A program made the position numbers and the translations under genes. This document shows, in pieces, positions 1-9,552 of a stretch of 64,000 nt of DNA. The notes below the pieces were generated by a model that was not told the DNA's origin, made no database searches, and saw only the letters and a program-made list of their open reading frames with translations. Location of the stretch: positions 1-64,000 of the forward strand of contig JBKEBQ010000017.1 in assembly GCA_047973225.1 (NCBI GenBank), given 5' to 3'. The DNA comes from JBKEBQ01 sp047973225 (lineage in GTDB: Bacteria; Bacillota_I; Bacilli_A; Erysipelotrichales; Erysipelotrichaceae). Every line of letters starts with the position of its first letter. Within the stretch, counting starts at the first letter, position 1.

Positions 1-120
1 CTCTGCAACAGCCGCAATGATATCTTGATCATTATCACCAATTACAACAATATTATGTGCATCGTGTGACACACTACTTGCAATAGCACCGCCCTTTATC
101 CCAAAGCCTTTTACAGGACA
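1..120 (-). pseudogene. ade: Adenine deaminase, internal fragment running off the left edge
   Basis: The minus strand reads an open stretch of 40 codons containing KGFGIKGGAIASS followed by SHDAHNIVVIGDND, the conserved carboxy-half block of adenine deaminases (adenine to hypoxanthine, purine salvage). There is no start codon and no upstream homologous sequence: just upstream lies the end of a transposase in another reading frame. The visible part therefore looks like a gene whose 5' half was lost to an insertion. The downstream part lies outside the window, so its own 3' end cannot be judged. The family is clear from the motif; inactivity is inferred. Confidence 0.7.
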
Positions 121-383
121 ACCACTCTGAGATATACCAGTTTATACAAGGCCATTTCATTTGGAAATGCGCCTTTTTTTGTCACTTTCCTGAAATTGGA
201 ATTGATCGCTTCAAGAGCATTGGCGGTATACATCATTTTTCGTATCGCCGTTCCATAATCAAATAGTTGCTCAATATGAGTCCAATTTCTTTTCCAAACA
301 TTGACGGCTCCAAGATATTGTGAATATTGCTTTTGAAAGCTCTCAAAAGCAATATTAGCTGCTTTTTTAGCTTCCTCTTTATA
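111..383 (-). mobile_element. IS256 (mutator)-family transposase, C-terminal remnant
   Basis: About 90 codons match the end of mutator-type transposases: a region with spaced tryptophans (NVWKRNWTHIEQLF), then YTANALEAINSNFRKVTKK and GAFPNEMALYKLVYL, which contains the last conserved block before the C-terminus. The frame ends in TAA at 111-113 and is closed upstream by TGA at 384-386, so only about a quarter of a usual 400-residue transposase is left. It abuts, in another frame, the adenine deaminase fragment, which suggests insertion and later deletion. No inverted repeat could be recognised. Confidence 0.75.
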
Positions 384-534
384 TCAATAAAAACCAAAAA
401 ATATGTATAATCTACATAGGGTATTTTTAGGTTTCTATTTTTTCTTATTTTATTTTTTACTACAATCAATCCTTTCTTTATAATACTAGCTAGTTTTTAT
501 ACACTTATAATAACATAATAATAATAAATAAAAT

Positions 535-570
535 TTTCAAAAAAGATGAAAATAAATATCTTCATCTTTT
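535..570 (-). terminator. Rho-independent terminator after gyrA
   Basis: A ten-base perfect stem (AAAAGATGAA at 541-550 with TTCATCTTTT at 561-570) is followed on the minus strand by a run of T. It lies about 40 bases past the gyrA stop and closes the gyrB-gyrA transcription unit. Confidence 0.8.
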
Positions 571-612
571 AAAAGTTTTCATTTTATGGTTTTACATAAA
601 TCCTCTGTTTTT

Positions 613-3066
613 TTATAATTGCGTATCATCGCTTTCCTCAACTTCATCATTTGCTTCAACGATCGCAACTCTTGCAACTGCTTCCTCATTATTTACGTTA
701 ATAAGTTTTACGCCTTGCGTATTTCGTCCCATTACTCTCACTGTATCTAAACTTGTTCGAATAATAATACCTTCCGTGGTTATGATCATAATATCTTCAT
801 CGCCTTTGACTGCACGAACGGATACAAGATCCCCCGTCTTGTCTGTGATATTGATTGTTTTAACTCCTTTAGTACCTCTTGATGTCAAACGATAATCCCC
901 AATTTCACTTTTCTTTCCATATCCTTTACTACTAACTGAAAGCAAATGTTCTCCCTCTTTATTCGTTGCGACCCCTACAACATAAGATCCATCAACATTA
1001 AAACCTCTGACGCCACTTGCCGTTCTTCCCATCGAGCGGACTTCACTCTCTTTAAAACGAACAGCTTTTCCATTGGATCCAGCAATGATAATTTCATTAT
1101 CACCGTTTGTTTGCTTAACACCAATCAATTCGTCATCGTCTTTTAATTTAATCGCAATTTTTCCATTTTGTCTTATAGATTCAAATTCAGCTACATCAAC
1201 TCTTTTTACCAATCCTTTTTTTGTAACAAAAAATAAATAATTAGATTCGCTTTCAACTTGAACAGGAACCAATGCTCTTACTTTCTCATCCGTATCCAAA
1301 TTTAATAAATTTACAACAGGAATTCCTTTTGCTGTTCTTCCCCCACTAGGAATACGATATCCTTTCATTCTATAAACTTTTCCATAGCTTGTAAACAACA
1401 ATAGATAATCATGCGTAGACATCGTAATCAAAAGGTCAATAATATCATCTTCATTGACACTCATTCCCTTTACTCCACGTCCACCTCGATTTTGTGTGCG
1501 ATATGTATCAATTGGAACACGCTTAATATAGCCACTTGCTGTCATTGAAATTGTAATTTCTTCTACAGGAATCAAGTCTTCATCTTCTATATCAATTCCT
1601 TCATCACTAATTTCCGTTTTTCTTTCATCTCCAAATTTAGCTTTTATTTCTTCCAATTCTATGCAAATGATTTCCAATACACGTTCTGCGTTTGCTAAAA
1701 TATCTTTCAAATCACTTATTTGCGTAACAAGTGCATTATATTCATCTTCTATTTTTTCTCTTTGAAGACCTGTTAAACGACGAAGTTGCATATCTAAAAT
1801 AGCTTTTGCTTGGATATCAGATAACTTGAATTGTTCCATCAATACAGATATTGCACTCGCATCATCATTTGCATTACGAATTACTTTTATAATGGCATCA
1901 ATATGATTTAGCGCAATCCGTAAACCTTCTAAAATATGTGCACGAGCCTCTGCCTTTTTGAGTTCAAATCGGCATCTTCGCTCAATAACTTCAATTTGGT
2001 GTTCAATGTAATATTGTAAAGCTTCTTTAATTCCCAATTGCTTTGGTGCTCCATTTACCAATGCTAAAAAGTTTACACCAAAAGAAGATTGCAATGGTGT
2101 TAAGCGATACAATTGATTTAGAATTACTTCCGATTGCACATCTTTTCTAAGTTCAATTACAACACGAACTCCATCACGATTTGATTCGTCACGTAAATCT
2201 GTAATTCCATCAATTATTTTTTCTCTAACAAGATCGGCAATCTTTTTTACAAGCATTGCCTTATTTGTTTGATAAGGAATTTCTTTAAAAACGAGTGATA
2301 CTTTCCCACTTGAAGATTCTTCAATTTCTACTTTTGATCGTGTAACGATACTTCCTCTTCCCTTTTCAAAAGCAGCACGAATTCCACTTCTTCCTAAAAC
2401 AATTCCTCCAGTTGGAAAATCTGGACCAAAAATATGATTTTCCATTAATTCCATGGTTGTTATTTCAGGATTTTTAATAATTGCTAATGTAGCATCAATT
2501 ACTTCTTTTAAATTATGCGGAGGAATATTTGTTGCCATACCAACCGCAATTCCCATAGATCCATTTGCCAATAAGTTGGGGAATTTTGAAGGTAATACCA
2601 TTGGTTCTTGTTCTTCACCATCATAGTTTTCAATAAAATTAACAGTTTCTTTATTAATGTCGCGAAGTAATTCCATAGAAATTTTTGACATTCTCGCTTC
2701 CGTATAACGCATTGCGGCAGCACCATCACCATCCATAGAACCAAAGTTACCATGTCCTTGTACCAATGGATAACGATAAGAAAAATCTTGTGCCATACGA
2801 ACCATAGCATCATATACAGCTGTATCCCCATGAGGATGATATTTACCAATAACATCACCCACAATTCTTGCTGATTTTTTATATGGCTTATCTGCTGTAA
2901 TTCCCAAATCATTCATAGAATATAAAATACGACGATGTACAGGTTTTAAACCATCACGCACATCAGGAAGTGCGCGTGCAACAATAACCGACATTGAGTA
3001 ATCAAGAAAGCTTGTTTTCATATCTTTCACAATGTCTAATTGAACTAATTTTTTATTATCTTCCAT
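613..3066 (-). CDS. gyrA: DNA gyrase subunit A
   Basis: Breakage-reunion subunit of DNA gyrase, which introduces negative supercoils together with GyrB. The 817-residue length is normal. The N-terminal half carries the winged-helix/tower domain with the catalytic tyrosine at about residue 121 in AAAMRYTEARM. The quinolone-determining helix reads HPHGDTAVYD, with Thr82 and Asp86 at the E. coli Ser83 and Asp87 positions; threonine here is the wild-type state in several Bacillota. The C-terminal beta-propeller has the GyrA box as QNRGGRG, which separates it from ParC. The start is fixed by AGGAGGTG eight bases upstream. It lies 10 bp after gyrB in the same operon. Confidence 0.98.
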   Translation of the reverse strand: MEDNKKLVQLDIVKDMKTSFLDYSMSVIVARALPDVRDGLKPVHRRILYSMNDLGITADKPYKKSARIVGDVIGKYHPHGDTAVYDAMVRMAQDFSYRYPLVQGHGNFGSMDGDGAAAMRYTEARMSKISMELLRDINKETVNFIENYDGEEQEPMVLPSKFPNLLANGSMGIAVGMATNIPPHNLKEVIDATLAIIKNPEITTMELMENHIFGPDFPTGGIVLGRSGIRAAFEKGRGSIVTRSKVEIEESSSGKVSLVFKEIPYQTNKAMLVKKIADLVREKIIDGITDLRDESNRDGVRVVIELRKDVQSEVILNQLYRLTPLQSSFGVNFLALVNGAPKQLGIKEALQYYIEHQIEVIERRCRFELKKAEARAHILEGLRIALNHIDAIIKVIRNANDDASAISVLMEQFKLSDIQAKAILDMQLRRLTGLQREKIEDEYNALVTQISDLKDILANAERVLEIICIELEEIKAKFGDERKTEISDEGIDIEDEDLIPVEEITISMTASGYIKRVPIDTYRTQNRGGRGVKGMSVNEDDIIDLLITMSTHDYLLLFTSYGKVYRMKGYRIPSGGRTAKGIPVVNLLNLDTDEKVRALVPVQVESESNYLFFVTKKGLVKRVDVAEFESIRQNGKIAIKLKDDDELIGVKQTNGDNEIIIAGSNGKAVRFKESEVRSMGRTASGVRGFNVDGSYVVGVATNKEGEHLLSVSSKGYGKKSEIGDYRLTSRGTKGVKTINITDKTGDLVSVRAVKGDEDIMIITTEGIIIRTSLDTVRVMGRNTQGVKLINVNNEEAVARVAIVEANDEVEESDDTQL

Positions 3067-3076
3067 AAGACACCTC

Positions 3077-4993
3077 CTAGATATCTAAATTCTTAACATA
3101 AATTGCATTTTCTTGTATAAAATTACGTCTTGGTTCTACTTCATCCCCCATAAGCATAGAAAATACGTCATCTGCTTCAATTGCATCTTCAATAGTTACT
3201 TGTACAAGTGTTCTATTTTCAGGATTCATCGTTGTTTCCCATAATTGGTCTGGATTCATTTCCCCCAATCCCTTATATCTTTGTACATTAACTTTTTCTC
3301 CCATTTCTTCTTTAAATACTTCCATTTCTTCTTCCGAATACGCATATTGCGCGCGATTTCCTTTTTGAACTTTATATAGAGGTGGTTGTGCAATATATAT
3401 ATATCCTCCTTCTATTACCGGTCTTAAAAAGCGATAAAAGAAAGTTAAAAGTAATGTACGAATATGCGCACCATCAACATCAGCATCGGTCATAATCATA
3501 ATTTTATGATATCTTAATTTGCTGGGGTTCATTTCTTCTCCAATTCCACAACCAAAAGCAGTAACCATACTTCGAATCTCATTATTTTCAAAAATACGAT
3601 GTAATCTTGCTTTTTCAACATTTAATATTTTACCTCTTAATGGTAAAATAGCTTGATATTTTGGGTTTCTTCCCTGTTTTGCACTTCCACCGGCAGAATC
3701 CCCTTCGACTATATAAATTTCACATAAACTTGCATCCTTACTTGAACAGTCTGATAATTTTCCAGGTAATGAAGAAATTTCCAATTCGCTTTTACGTCGT
3801 GTTAATTCTCGTGCCTTTTTCGCAGCCATTCGTGCTTTAGAAGCAATTACCGCTTTATCAATAATTATTTTTGCTGTATCTGGGTTTTCCATTAAAAATC
3901 TTTCCAATTGAGAACCTACAATTGTTGATACAATTTTTCTCACTTCCGAATTTCCTAATTTTGTTTTTGTTTGTCCCTCATATTGAGGATTTGGATGTTT
4001 TATTGAAATAATAGCTGTAATTCCTTCTCTAACATCATCCCCTATCAATGACTCTTCTTTTTTTATTTCATTTGTTTCAATTGCATATTTGTTAATTACG
4101 CGCGTTAAGGCTAATTTAAAACCATCTTCATGTGTTCCACCTTCGATTGTATTAATATTATTACAAAAAGAATATACATTGGGCATATATCCATCATTGT
4201 ATTGCAGTGCTATTTCTGCAATAATTCCTTCTTCATCTCCTTCAACATAAACAACTTCTTTATGAATAACTTCTTTATTTTTATTCAGAAAAGAAACATA
4301 TTCTTTAATACCCCCTTCATATAAATATTCAATACGTTTTTCTTCTTCCTCTCGCTCATCAATCAAAATCATTTTTATACCTTTATTTAAAAATGCCAAT
4401 TGACGAATTCTAGTATTCAATAAATCAAAATTATAGGTTGTTGTTTCTGTAAAAATAGTTGGATCTGCTTTAAATCGAACAATGGAACCATGCTGATCAG
4501 TTTTATTAACTATTTCTAATGGTTTTATTTTTTTTCCACCATTTTCAAAACGTGTAAAATGCTTATTTCCCTCTTTATATATTTCTACTTCCAGCCACTC
4601 TGATAAAGCATTTACAACCGATGCACCAACACCATGTAAACCACCAGAAACTTTATATGCTCCTCCACCAAATTTTCCTCCAGCGTGAAGAACTGTAAAA
4701 ATTGTTTCAACAGAAGAAATTCCCGTTTTTTTATGAATACCAACAGGCATTCCACGACCATTATCCTCTACACGAATAATATTATCTTTTTCAATTGCCA
4801 ATACTATTTGATTTGCAAAACCTGCTAATGCTTCATCTATTCCATTATCAACAATTTCCCACACTAAATGATGAAGACCTCGTTCTGCCGTACTCCCTAT
4901 ATACATTCCTGGTCTTTTTCTTACTGCCTCTAAACCTTCAAGAACTTGAATATCATCAGCAGTATAAGAATGATCTACTTTCAAATTTTCCAA
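3077..4993 (-). CDS. gyrB: DNA gyrase subunit B
   Basis: ATPase subunit of gyrase. The GHKL ATPase domain shows EIVDNGIDEAL (residues 46-56), EDNGRGMP (about 76-83) and the ATP lid GGLHGVGAS (117-125). The transducer domain follows, then the TOPRIM domain with EGDSAGG (430-436), PLRGKILNV (451-459) and the metal-binding DADVDG (503-508). Length 638 is typical of GyrB without the proteobacterial insert. The coding start lies only 2 bp after the recF stop, so its ribosome binding site lies inside recF; the two are co-transcribed and probably translationally coupled. Confidence 0.98.
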   Translation of the reverse strand: MENLKVDHSYTADDIQVLEGLEAVRKRPGMYIGSTAERGLHHLVWEIVDNGIDEALAGFANQIVLAIEKDNIIRVEDNGRGMPVGIHKKTGISSVETIFTVLHAGGKFGGGAYKVSGGLHGVGASVVNALSEWLEVEIYKEGNKHFTRFENGGKKIKPLEIVNKTDQHGSIVRFKADPTIFTETTTYNFDLLNTRIRQLAFLNKGIKMILIDEREEEEKRIEYLYEGGIKEYVSFLNKNKEVIHKEVVYVEGDEEGIIAEIALQYNDGYMPNVYSFCNNINTIEGGTHEDGFKLALTRVINKYAIETNEIKKEESLIGDDVREGITAIISIKHPNPQYEGQTKTKLGNSEVRKIVSTIVGSQLERFLMENPDTAKIIIDKAVIASKARMAAKKARELTRRKSELEISSLPGKLSDCSSKDASLCEIYIVEGDSAGGSAKQGRNPKYQAILPLRGKILNVEKARLHRIFENNEIRSMVTAFGCGIGEEMNPSKLRYHKIMIMTDADVDGAHIRTLLLTFFYRFLRPVIEGGYIYIAQPPLYKVQKGNRAQYAYSEEEMEVFKEEMGEKVNVQRYKGLGEMNPDQLWETTMNPENRTLVQVTIEDAIEADDVFSMLMGDEVEPRRNFIQENAIYVKNLDI

Positions 4994-4995
4994 AA

Positions 4996-6096
4996 CTAAT
5001 TCCTCCTCATCATTTTACACATCCCTTGATCAACAACCCAATATTTAATTTTTTTATTACTTTCTATTTTTATTACATCTGTTGATGAAATAAAAATTTG
5101 AATATTTTCTGGTAATAAAGATAATAATCTTTTTCTCCTATAATCATCAAGTTCTGAAAATACATCATCCAAAATTAAAACTGGGTATTCTTTTAAAATA
5201 TCATAAATAATATATACAATTCCAAGTTTTAAACTTAATAATAAACTTCGTTTTTGTCCCTGCGATGCATATTTATAAACCTCTTTATCATTTATATAAA
5301 ATATAAAATCATCTTTATGAATACCTATTGTTGTTTGTTTAAATACGATATCTTTTTTTCTATTTTTTTTATATTTTTCTTTTAATAATATTTTTATATC
5401 TATTTCTTTATCCACGCATAAAACATCACTTATATATTCATAACGAATCATACTTTTATCATTTGTTAATTGTTCATAAAAATATTTACTTTTTAATAAA
5501 ATGTCATTTAAAAATTTATACCTTTGTTTCATAATTATAATTTGTAAATCAATCATCTGATCTTCCAAAGTATCTAAATATATTTCTTCTATTTTTGCTT
5601 GTTTTAAATATCCATTTCTTTCTTTTAAAAGCTTGTAATATGAATGTAGTGTTTTTGTATATTTTTTTGATAATTTTCCCAATTCTAAATCTATGAATTT
5701 TCTTCTATTTTTTGGAGAAGAATTAAACATATTCATATCATCTGGACAAAACATAACCGCATTGAAGAAACCTATAAAATCACTAACTTTCATAACTGGA
5801 TTTCGATAAAGAAATAAATTTTTACCAAATTCTTTTACATAACATTTTATATTTATTTCTTTTTTATTTTTTTCAATAATACCCTCTACATTAAAAAATT
5901 CATCGCCTATATAAATTAAATCTTTATCTTGTTTCAAGCGATGACTTTTTGTACAAGATAAATAATAAATACTTTCTAATAAATTTGTTTTTCCTTGCCC
6001 ATTATTTCCTACTATAAAATGAATACCATAATCAAATGATAATATGATGTTTTTATAATTTCTAAAATTAACAAGTTTTAATTTTTTTAATATCAT
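4996..6096 (-). CDS. recF: DNA replication and repair protein RecF
   Basis: SMC-like ATPase that works with RecO and RecR to load RecA at gapped DNA. Walker A is GNNGQGKTN (residues 30-38), the signature motif is SQGQKRS (from 278), and Walker B is LILDDVFSELD (from 306), the order expected for a RecF head with a helical insertion between. Length 366 is normal. Its ATG overlaps the stop of the upstream S4-domain gene by four bases, and gyrB follows after 2 bp, so S4 gene, recF, gyrB and gyrA form one compact unit. Base composition is especially AT-rich. Confidence 0.96.
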   Translation of the reverse strand: MILKKLKLVNFRNYKNIILSFDYGIHFIVGNNGQGKTNLLESIYYLSCTKSHRLKQDKDLIYIGDEFFNVEGIIEKNKKEINIKCYVKEFGKNLFLYRNPVMKVSDFIGFFNAVMFCPDDMNMFNSSPKNRRKFIDLELGKLSKKYTKTLHSYYKLLKERNGYLKQAKIEEIYLDTLEDQMIDLQIIIMKQRYKFLNDILLKSKYFYEQLTNDKSMIRYEYISDVLCVDKEIDIKILLKEKYKKNRKKDIVFKQTTIGIHKDDFIFYINDKEVYKYASQGQKRSLLLSLKLGIVYIIYDILKEYPVLILDDVFSELDDYRRKRLLSLLPENIQIFISSTDVIKIESNKKIKYWVVDQGMCKMMRRN

Positions 6097-6296
6097 ATAA
6101 CTTCAAATTTCTTCATTTCTATTTCAATTTTATCATTTTTATATAGTTTTCTACCCCTTCTATTTTCAACTTCTCCATTAACTAAAATATGTAATTCTTT
6201 TACTGCTATTTTAGCTTGTCCACCACTGTTTATAAAATCTGTAATTTTTAAAAAATTTCCTAATGTTATATACTCACTTTTTATTGGTATTTTCAT
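6093..6296 (-). CDS. S4-domain RNA-binding protein (YaaA/RlbA type)
   Basis: Small S4-like RNA-binding protein always found between dnaN and recF in many Bacillota; a role with ribosomal RNA or ribosome assembly is proposed for the Bacillus homologue. Visible motifs are YITLGNFLKI, INSGGQAK and HILVNGEVENRRGRKL, which is nearly the whole S4 fold. A longer reading frame starts at 6320, but GGAG seven bases before the ATG at 6296 makes MKIPIKSEY the better start, giving 67 residues. The stop overlaps the recF start (ATGA). Confidence 0.9.
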   Translation of the reverse strand: MKIPIKSEYITLGNFLKITDFINSGGQAKIAVKELHILVNGEVENRRGRKLYKNDKIEIEMKKFEVI

Positions 6297-6378
6297 TTTA
6301 AAACTCCATTCCAAGTCCATTTAATTATAGCATAAATCAAATTAAAATTCTAACTTTAAATGTATATATACATATGAT

Positions 6379-6406
6379 AAAAAGAAGCTTCTAAAAGCTT
6401 CTTTTT
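6379..6406 (-). terminator. Bidirectional-looking terminator after dnaN
   Basis: A perfect 12-base stem (AAAAAGAAGCTT, loop CTAA, AAGCTTCTTTTT) lies just past the dnaN stop. It separates dnaA-dnaN transcription from the S4-recF-gyrBA unit, which would then need its own promoter in 6297-6378. Confidence 0.8.
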
Positions 6407-6439
6407 ATTTAAAAAATATTTTTATATTTCTATTTTTTT

Positions 6440-7558
6440 TTATAAATATGTACTTACAGGCAAAACCAATTGCAATACTTTATTATTGTCAATTCCTTGA
6501 ATAATAAATGCTTGCATATCACCACTAAATTTAAAAATTATAGTATTAGATTTAATTGCTTTAATAGCTTCAAAAACATATTTTCCATTAAAAGATATTT
6601 GCAATTCATCACCTTTAAAAATAGCACTTTTTAAATGTTCTATAGCAGAACCAATTTCTTGTGATTTACTTGATAGAATACATTCTTCCTTATTTAAATT
6701 TAATTTTATAATATTAACACCATCATTTTTAATAAAACTCACACGATCAATAGAACCTAAAATATCTCTAACATTAATTTCTAATTCATAAAGAAAAGAA
6801 GTAGGAATTAATTTATCTGTATCTGGAAATTTTCCATCAATTAATCTTGTTTGAATCAATGTACGATCAATTAAAAATTGAACTTTTTTATCTGATACAT
6901 AAATTTCTAAATTTGAATTTTCTTCAAGAGATTTAAATACTTCATTTAAACCTTTGGTTGGAATAATAATATCATAATTAAAATTTGTTGAAATGGGTAT
7001 TGATGTTTTTGATAAACGATAAGAATCTGTTGCTGTACAATTTATTTCATTTTCTTTAAATTTAAAATTAATTCCATTCAAATATGGTCTTGTATCTTTG
7101 TCACTTACAGCAAAAATAGTTTGTGTAATTACACGTTTTAATTCATCACTTTTAACAGTAAAAAAATCATCGCATTTTGAAAAATCAATAAAAGGATATT
7201 CATTAGCATACATACCAATGATATTAAATTCTGAATAATCATCACTTATTTTTATATTACATCCATCAACGATATGAATATTAATACAATCAGATTCCAT
7301 TTTTCGAACAATATCTAATATATATTTTGCATCAATAACAATAGATCCTTCTTCTTTTATTTCTAAATCAATATCATCGCTAACTTTTAAATATGTACGA
7401 ATAGAAATATCAGAGTCTGAAGCCATTAGACATAATTCATCTTTTTTAGCATCAAATTTAATTCCTGAAAAAGCAGGTAATGGTGAATAATTTGAAATTG
7501 CTCTTGAAACAATATTTAAACTTTGTAGTAATTCTTTTTTTCTAATTTTGAAAAACAT
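6440..7558 (-). CDS. dnaN: DNA polymerase III subunit beta (sliding clamp)
   Basis: Ring-shaped processivity clamp of the replicative polymerase. The 372 residues show the three-fold clamp pattern: N-terminal FKIRKKELLQSLNIVSRAIS, the middle domain with RPYLNGINF and SYRLSKTSI, and the C-terminal peptide-binding end LQLVLPVSTYL. The order dnaA-dnaN directly at the origin is universal in this phylum. The start at 7558 is supported by an upstream AAGGAG (AAAAGGAGAAAATTA before ATG). Transcription is probably shared with dnaA, although a hairpin sits between them. Confidence 0.97.
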   Translation of the reverse strand: MFFKIRKKELLQSLNIVSRAISNYSPLPAFSGIKFDAKKDELCLMASDSDISIRTYLKVSDDIDLEIKEEGSIVIDAKYILDIVRKMESDCINIHIVDGCNIKISDDYSEFNIIGMYANEYPFIDFSKCDDFFTVKSDELKRVITQTIFAVSDKDTRPYLNGINFKFKENEINCTATDSYRLSKTSIPISTNFNYDIIIPTKGLNEVFKSLEENSNLEIYVSDKKVQFLIDRTLIQTRLIDGKFPDTDKLIPTSFLYELEINVRDILGSIDRVSFIKNDGVNIIKLNLNKEECILSSKSQEIGSAIEHLKSAIFKGDELQISFNGKYVFEAIKAIKSNTIIFKFSGDMQAFIIQGIDNNKVLQLVLPVSTYL

Positions 7559-7664
7559 TAATTTTCTCCTTTTATATAATTATTTATAGATATATTACTA
7601 TTAGTATGTGGAAAATGTGTAAAACTTTGAAATATATTTATATACAACATTATTATAGCATTTT

Positions 7665-7705
7665 AAACTATGTGGACAAGTTTTATATTTATCCACATAG
7701 TTTTT
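7665..7705. promoter_or_regulatory. Inverted DnaA boxes forming a hairpin between dnaA and dnaN
   Basis: Twelve-base perfect arms (AAACTATGTGGA at 7665-7676, TCCACATAGTTT at 7692-7703) surround a 15-base spacer. The right arm contains a perfect DnaA box, TTATCCACA at 7689-7697. The left contains a one-mismatch box on the other strand, TGTGGACAA at 7671-7679. A T run follows on the plus strand. A further near-box, TGTGGAAAA, lies near 7607. The element could be a DnaA-binding site for origin function, autoregulation or attenuation; all three are inference. Confidence 0.6.
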
Positions 7706-9061
7706 TTAATGAACACCTAATTTAAATTTAATATCCTTTATAACTTTTTTATAATCATCTTTTTGTTTTAATAATTTTGATATTTTTTCATAGGATGTCA
7801 TAATTGTTGAATGATCACGATTACCAAATTCTTTACCAATTCTTTGATAAGTCATATCATATAATAATTCTCTACATAAATAGATAGCAATATGTCTTGC
7901 ATTTGCTATATCAGCTGTTCTTGATTTTGATTCTATTTGTTTGATTGTAATATTATAATAATTACAGACTTCTTTTTTAATTTTTTTAATGGTCAATTCA
8001 TCAGAAGCATTTACAATAGGATTTTCTTTGAATATTTCAATGGTAAATTTTTCATCAATGATCGTTGGATTATATAAAATAGATTTAAATAACAATTCAT
8101 TTAAAGCACCTTCTAATTTTCTAACATCTTCATTAAAACGGTGGGCAATATAATACAAAGAATCTTCACTTATATTTACTTCTTTATTTCTACCTTCTAG
8201 TTTTTTTTGTAAAATAGAAACAGCTGTTTCAAATTCTGGAGATGTAATACTTACAGATAAACCAGATGTAAATCGTGAAATAATGCGGTTATTTATATTT
8301 TTAAGTTCAGATGGATACACATCGCTGGTTAAAATAATTTGTTTATTTTTATTGATTAATTTATTGTAAATATTAAAAAATATTTCTTGTGATTGATTGG
8401 CTTTGGTAAAATGTTGAATATCGTCAATTAATAAATAGTCTAAATTAACCAATTCGCTCATTAATTTATCTGTATTTTTTTTCTGTAAAGAATTTATAAT
8501 AAGAGAAATAAAATCATTTCCATCAATATATAAAAATTTAATATTTGGTCTTTCACTTTTTAAATAGTTACAAATTGCATGTAATAAGTGTGTTTTACCA
8601 AGACCAGAATTTCCATAAATAAAAAGAGGATTAAAAAAAGAACCATTTTTTGAATAAGAACAACCATAAGCTGCTGAGTAAGATTGTTGATTGCTTTGTC
8701 CTTGAATAAAATTATCAAAAGTATATTCTTTTAAAATATTATTTCCATATGCAAAGAAATTTTGATTATTTTCTTCTTTTTTATTCTTTACTAAATCCTT
8801 TTCAACAACAAATTGACAAACTATTTCTTTTTTTAATTCTTCAAATAGAAAGTTTTCAAAATGTATTTTATTATCTTCAAAAACGCTAATGGTAGTAGCA
8901 TATTGTATAGATATCGTTGCAATATTATTTTTCAATGAATACAAATATGAATTTTTAATATAGGAGTGGAAAATTGCAGAATCAACGATTTCATTATCTT
9001 CAAAATTTTTTAAAACATGAATCCAAATTGTATTTAAATCGCTTTGTTGTAAAGATTCCAT
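7706..9061 (-). CDS. dnaA: Chromosomal replication initiator protein DnaA
   Basis: AAA+ initiator that binds DnaA boxes and melts oriC. Domain I covers about residues 1-85, followed by a low-complexity linker. The AAA+ domain has Walker A GNSGLGKTH (150-158) and Walker B LLIDDIQHF (from 210). Domain IV (about 355-451) carries the box-binding helix-turn-helix with CRELLYDMTYQRIG and the signature GNRDHSTIMTSYEKI. Length 451 is normal. GGGAGGA nine bases upstream sets the start. It is transcribed away from the origin region that lies directly upstream. Confidence 0.98.
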   Translation of the reverse strand: MESLQQSDLNTIWIHVLKNFEDNEIVDSAIFHSYIKNSYLYSLKNNIATISIQYATTISVFEDNKIHFENFLFEELKKEIVCQFVVEKDLVKNKKEENNQNFFAYGNNILKEYTFDNFIQGQSNQQSYSAAYGCSYSKNGSFFNPLFIYGNSGLGKTHLLHAICNYLKSERPNIKFLYIDGNDFISLIINSLQKKNTDKLMSELVNLDYLLIDDIQHFTKANQSQEIFFNIYNKLINKNKQIILTSDVYPSELKNINNRIISRFTSGLSVSITSPEFETAVSILQKKLEGRNKEVNISEDSLYYIAHRFNEDVRKLEGALNELLFKSILYNPTIIDEKFTIEIFKENPIVNASDELTIKKIKKEVCNYYNITIKQIESKSRTADIANARHIAIYLCRELLYDMTYQRIGKEFGNRDHSTIMTSYEKISKLLKQKDDYKKVIKDIKFKLGVH

Positions 9062-9552
9062 ACTATATCCTCCCTTTTTGAAAACTGTATATTAATATTA
9101 CAACAAAATTCAATATAATTCTATATGGATTTTAGTTTTCCACATTCTTAAAAAATATAAAATGCATTATTAATCATAAAAAAAACAATTAAAAAATTTT
9201 TTCCACATTTTTTTATGTGGAAAATTTGTTGTATATATAAATTAACATAATTTTTTTGTGGAAATTGTGGAATATTAATAATATTAATATCATTACTAAC
9301 ATTCTTTTAAAAAAATTAAAATCTTAAATTATCAAAAACTAAGTATATTTTAATTTTTAAAAACTTTCCACAGTTTGTGGAAAACCTTTGTTTTTTTTAT
9401 ATGGAAAACAATGTTTATAAATATTTATAATAAACATATAAATATTCTTTTAAAGCGATAAAACTTATCTTTTTATTGACTTATATACGATTGTTAGATA
9501 TAATCAAAAAGCATTGTTGATTATATTTTAAATAAAATTGGAGGTGACTCTT
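9062..9552. other. oriC region between dnaA and rpmH
   Basis: This 490-base gap without a gene is extremely AT-rich and carries a cluster of DnaA-box-like nonamers. TTTTCCACA or its complement occurs at 9136-9144, 9199-9207, 9216-9224 and 9376-9384. Weaker copies lie at 9257-9265, 9266-9274 and 9364-9372. The prevailing box is TTTTCCACA rather than the canonical TTATCCACA. The stretch 9275-9360 is almost pure A+T and is a candidate unwinding element. Divergent genes, the dnaA position and the switch of coding strand all support an origin here. Confidence 0.88.
9476..9504 (+). promoter_or_regulatory. Sigma-A promoter of the rpmH operon
   Basis: TTGACT (9476-9481), a 17-base spacer and TATAAT (9499-9504) form a near-consensus promoter about 45 bases before the rpmH start codon. 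Confidence 0.8.

Noticed and set aside
233..469. Minus-strand open frame of 78 codons near the left edge
   Set aside because: It overlaps the IS256 transposase remnant in another frame and has no ribosome binding site or family resemblance; it is a by-product of the decayed sequence.
613..3066. Thr at the GyrA Ser83 position as a quinolone resistance mutation
   Set aside because: Threonine is the natural residue here in several Bacillota; resistance cannot be inferred.
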